Assembly: GCA_949316235.1 (NCBI GenBank)
Contig: OX438741.1
Location: 16,927,124 to 16,991,123, forward strand
From: Oegoconia quadripuncta
Lineage: Eukaryota; Arthropoda; Insecta; Lepidoptera; Autostichidae
Reading direction: 5' to 3'
Length of the DNA: 64,000 nucleotides
A program made the position numbers and the translations under genes. Shown piece by piece: positions 62,054 to 64,000 of this stretch. The notes under the pieces are model-generated. The model saw only the letters and a program-made list of their open reading frames with translations, did not search any database and was not told where the DNA came from. The stretch's first letter is position 1. The number at the start of each line of letters is the position of its first letter.

Positions 62054-63001
62054 ATGAAGAGGAACCGAAAAGAACCTGGATATTACGTAAGATCGAAGAA
62101 GAGCAGAATTTCTCATCAAGTAAGTGAAGACGAATATGATAATTCTTCTAGTTCTATTAATAAAATTATTAATAAAAAAGTTGATAAGGCTATCAAAAAC
62201 CTTATCCAGATTGACGGTAGTTTGGAATTAAAATCAAACAAATTACTTAATACTGCTAAGCTGATTCCTGATTTTGATCCTGAAAATAGAGATATGAATG
62301 TAAAAAGTTGGCTAAAGAAAATTGAACAACTTGGAAAAATTTATAACTGGTCAGACGAGACAAAATCTTTCAATCTTCAATCAAAGCTACAAGGGCAAGC
62401 TCGAGTTTGGTTTAATCGCTTAGATTCTTATGACCACACCTGGCAAGAATGGAATTCTATGTTAATTAAAGCTTTCCCTCGATATCACGATTATGCTACC
62501 CTACTTGATGAATTAATGAATCGAAAAAAAACTGCTAGCGAGTCTATGACTAAATATTACCAGGAAAAGTTAGCGATGTGTTATAGGTGTCAATTGAGCG
62601 ATCAAGCATCCGTGTCATGTATTATTCGAGGACTACCACATGAATTACAAGCAAATGCTCAGGCGTTTCAATGTTCCAGCCCTGATGAACTGTATGAAGG
62701 ATTTTTGTCGGCGTTTGATAACTATCAGACTGCACCCTTCAACAAGACTGTACCTTTCGTTTCAAAATTATCTAGCACTTCGCGAGCACCAGAAGCAGCT
62801 ATTCCAAAAAAACCGCCAATCTGCTTTCGGTGCAATCAGAGCGGGCACGTGGCCCCAAACTGTGCGCTACCGGATAAACGTAAGTGTTATCGATGTGGTA
62901 AGATTGGACACGTGGCATCTAGTTGTACTTCGGCTCAAGTGGCGTCGTCCGAGCCAGTGAAAAAAGTACAGATATTGTCAAAATTTAAACGATGTATATA
63001 G
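62054..63001 (+). CDS. Ty3/gypsy retrotransposon Gag
   Basis: A 315-residue Gag from ATG 62054 (an in-frame ATG at 62006 would add 16 residues; 62054 sits after AAAA and starts a basic MKRNRKEP tail). The N-terminus is basic. The central capsid-like part (about residues 60-215) has the retrotransposon gag pattern LQGQARVWFNRLD, W--W---LI-AFP and a YY-EKLAMC stretch. Two CCHC zinc knuckles follow (CFRCNQSGHVAPNC and CYRCGKIGHVASSC). Gag would form the particle and bind the RNA genome. The frame is unbroken. It belongs to an element that continues to the window end, antisense to the channel gene on its left. Confidence 0.9.
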   Translation: MKRNRKEPGYYVRSKKSRISHQVSEDEYDNSSSSINKIINKKVDKAIKNLIQIDGSLELKSNKLLNTAKLIPDFDPENRDMNVKSWLKKIEQLGKIYNWSDETKSFNLQSKLQGQARVWFNRLDSYDHTWQEWNSMLIKAFPRYHDYATLLDELMNRKKTASESMTKYYQEKLAMCYRCQLSDQASVSCIIRGLPHELQANAQAFQCSSPDELYEGFLSAFDNYQTAPFNKTVPFVSKLSSTSRAPEAAIPKKPPICFRCNQSGHVAPNCALPDKRKCYRCGKIGHVASSCTSAQVASSEPVKKVQILSKFKRCI

Positions 63002-63329
63002 AAAAACCGCTAAAGTTAATAACATACACATGAAATCGTATATTGACACCGGCAGCGAACTAAATGTTATTTCAAAATTCGCAGCACAAGCACTTAAATT
63101 ACCGATAAGTTCTACCAATACGGTTCTTAGAGGCTTCGTCGGAAATTCAGTTCACGCACAAGGAGAGGTTAATTTTGAACTATGTGTCGATGAGGTTAAA
63201 ATCAATACGTCAGCAGTAATTACCGACATTGACCTTGGAGATGTTGTACTTATAATAGGACAGCCAGTAATTAACAACAAGGATGTTGTACTTCATGTCT
63301 CGCAGAACGGGCTGAACTCAGTATGGTAA
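62961..63329 (+). CDS. Ty3/gypsy protease frame
   Basis: An aspartic protease that would cut the polyprotein. The frame opens at 62961 after a stop at 62958-62960 and overlaps the Gag end by 41 bases, one base forward of the Gag frame. The first ATG is at 63030. SYIDTGSELNVIS carries the DTGS catalytic motif, and VLIIGQPVIN matches the second conserved loop. It ends with TAA at 63327-63329, whereas in most relatives protease continues into reverse transcriptase in one frame. Either this copy has a frameshift or it uses unusual frame changes. Confidence 0.8.
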   Translation, partial: KKYRYCQNLNDVYRKTAKVNNIHMKSYIDTGSELNVISKFAAQALKLPISSTNTVLRGFVGNSVHAQGEVNFELCVDEVKINTSAVITDIDLGDVVLIIGQPVINNKDVVLHVSQNGLNSVW

Positions 63330-64000
63330 ATGCAAATTATCTCAATTCTATTGACATAGTTGTGGAAGCGACTCGTTTCAGAGTACAGGTGGCTGAAGAT
63401 ACCGACATTCCAGTGGGAGACAGTTTGGTGAAAGTAATTGTACAAGGAAATCCATCCGGCGACGTGTGCACAAAACCACGACAGCATAGTATGGGAAATG
63501 TGATCTTCGCTATAGCCAGCTCCGTCCTTCATGATGGTTGTGGATACGTGAGAGTTTGTAACATCGGAGAGGATCCCATAAAATGGATGAGGGGCGAAAC
63601 AATTACTCGAGCAGAAAAATGTGATCTTATATCTGAGGTGAGTGCAGATTTATTATTAATGAGTAGAGGAGAGGCAAAGGAACACATGCCGTGCGACGAT
63701 GTGTGTGGTGTAAGGGTAGGTGAAATTGATGTTGGACAAGTAAATGAGTCAGAAATGTGTAGTCTTGTTGACTTATTAAAATCATACTCTGATTGTTTTG
63801 CGAGCTCCGTAAAAGAAATAGGTGTCACAAATCTTGGTGAAATGCATATTAAACTCACAACCGATAAACCGGTTAATAAAAAACCGTACAGGCTAGCGCA
63901 TTCAGAAAGAGAGATTGTAGCTAAAAAGATAGAAGAGATGTTGGATGGTAACATCATTAGGGAGTCCACGTCAGAGTATGCTTCACCAATAATACTTGTG
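63323..64000 (+). CDS. Ty3/gypsy reverse transcriptase frame, cut by window end
   Basis: A frame from ATG 63323, overlapping the protease stop (ATGGTAA), stays open for 226 codons to the edge. The first 130 residues are a spacer of low conservation. From about residue 150, LLKSYSDCFASSVKEIG, the KPVNKKPYRLAHSERE block and IIRESTSEYASPIILV form the standard entry to a Ty3/gypsy reverse transcriptase (Y--CFA-----G, PYR--, I--S-S-YASP--LV). The catalytic YxDD box lies beyond the window. It is in the Gag frame, not the protease frame. Confidence 0.85.
   Translation, partial: MVNANYLNSIDIVVEATRFRVQVAEDTDIPVGDSLVKVIVQGNPSGDVCTKPRQHSMGNVIFAIASSVLHDGCGYVRVCNIGEDPIKWMRGETITRAEKCDLISEVSADLLLMSRGEAKEHMPCDDVCGVRVGEIDVGQVNESEMCSLVDLLKSYSDCFASSVKEIGVTNLGEMHIKLTTDKPVNKKPYRLAHSEREIVAKKIEEMLDGNIIRESTSEYASPIILV

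Overview
The window reads as a piece of an insect genome, most likely a moth or butterfly (Lepidoptera). It is AT-rich, has no long host ORFs, and is packed with short interspersed elements, 5'-truncated non-LTR retrotransposons (RTE-like, jockey/CR1-like, R1-like), foldback MITEs and remnants of Ty1/copia and BEL/Pao elements. The organism call is inference from repeat style and intron-exon structure. No marker gene fixes the species.

Three regions carry recognisable coding information. (1) 2850-5457 is a structurally complete pogo/Tigger-like DNA transposon. It has matching terminal inverted repeats, a TA target duplication, and a 627-codon transposase (3317-5200) with all three catalytic aspartates and a C-terminal PHD-like zinc finger. 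(2) 57887-61447 on the minus strand holds five small exons of a pickpocket-type DEG/ENaC sodium channel. Their splice phases fit one another exactly and give 174 C-terminal codons ending in the second membrane segment. The exons are too short to show as ordinary ORFs. The 5' exons lie beyond the window or in sequence I could not recognise. (3) 62054-64000 on the plus strand is the start of a Ty3/gypsy retrotransposon (gag with two CCHC knuckles, protease, start of reverse transcriptase). It runs off the right edge and lies antisense to, and upstream of, the pickpocket exons.

A fourth region, 39461-40169, is the strangest. Two perfect 146-bp inverted arms enclose a LanC-like gene fragment with the zinc-ligand WCHG motif. 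Immediately outside the right arm are a 21-bp hairpin and an OTU-protease-like fragment. This looks like gene-fragment capture or a recent inverted duplication.

Between these regions lie at least four tRNA-derived SINE families, here called A to D. A has about 14 copies, B seven, C about seven and D five. B and C share a core. Other repeats include a 62-bp satellite made of alternating 31-bp monomers (27546-28075), a 16-bp minisatellite (15639-15893), a PIF/Harbinger-like MITE nested in a SINE (51733-52074), a Tc1/mariner-type MITE (18961-19216), and two paralogous copies of an unnamed repeat, one of which has taken a SINE and a LINE insertion (35936-36996 against 48845-49183). A few CpG-richer patches carry short ATG-to-splice-donor stretches that could be first exons of host genes, but none could be identified.

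The window is therefore mostly transposon-filled intron and intergenic sequence around one real host gene (the pickpocket channel). No RNA genes, CRISPR arrays or prokaryote-style operons were found.
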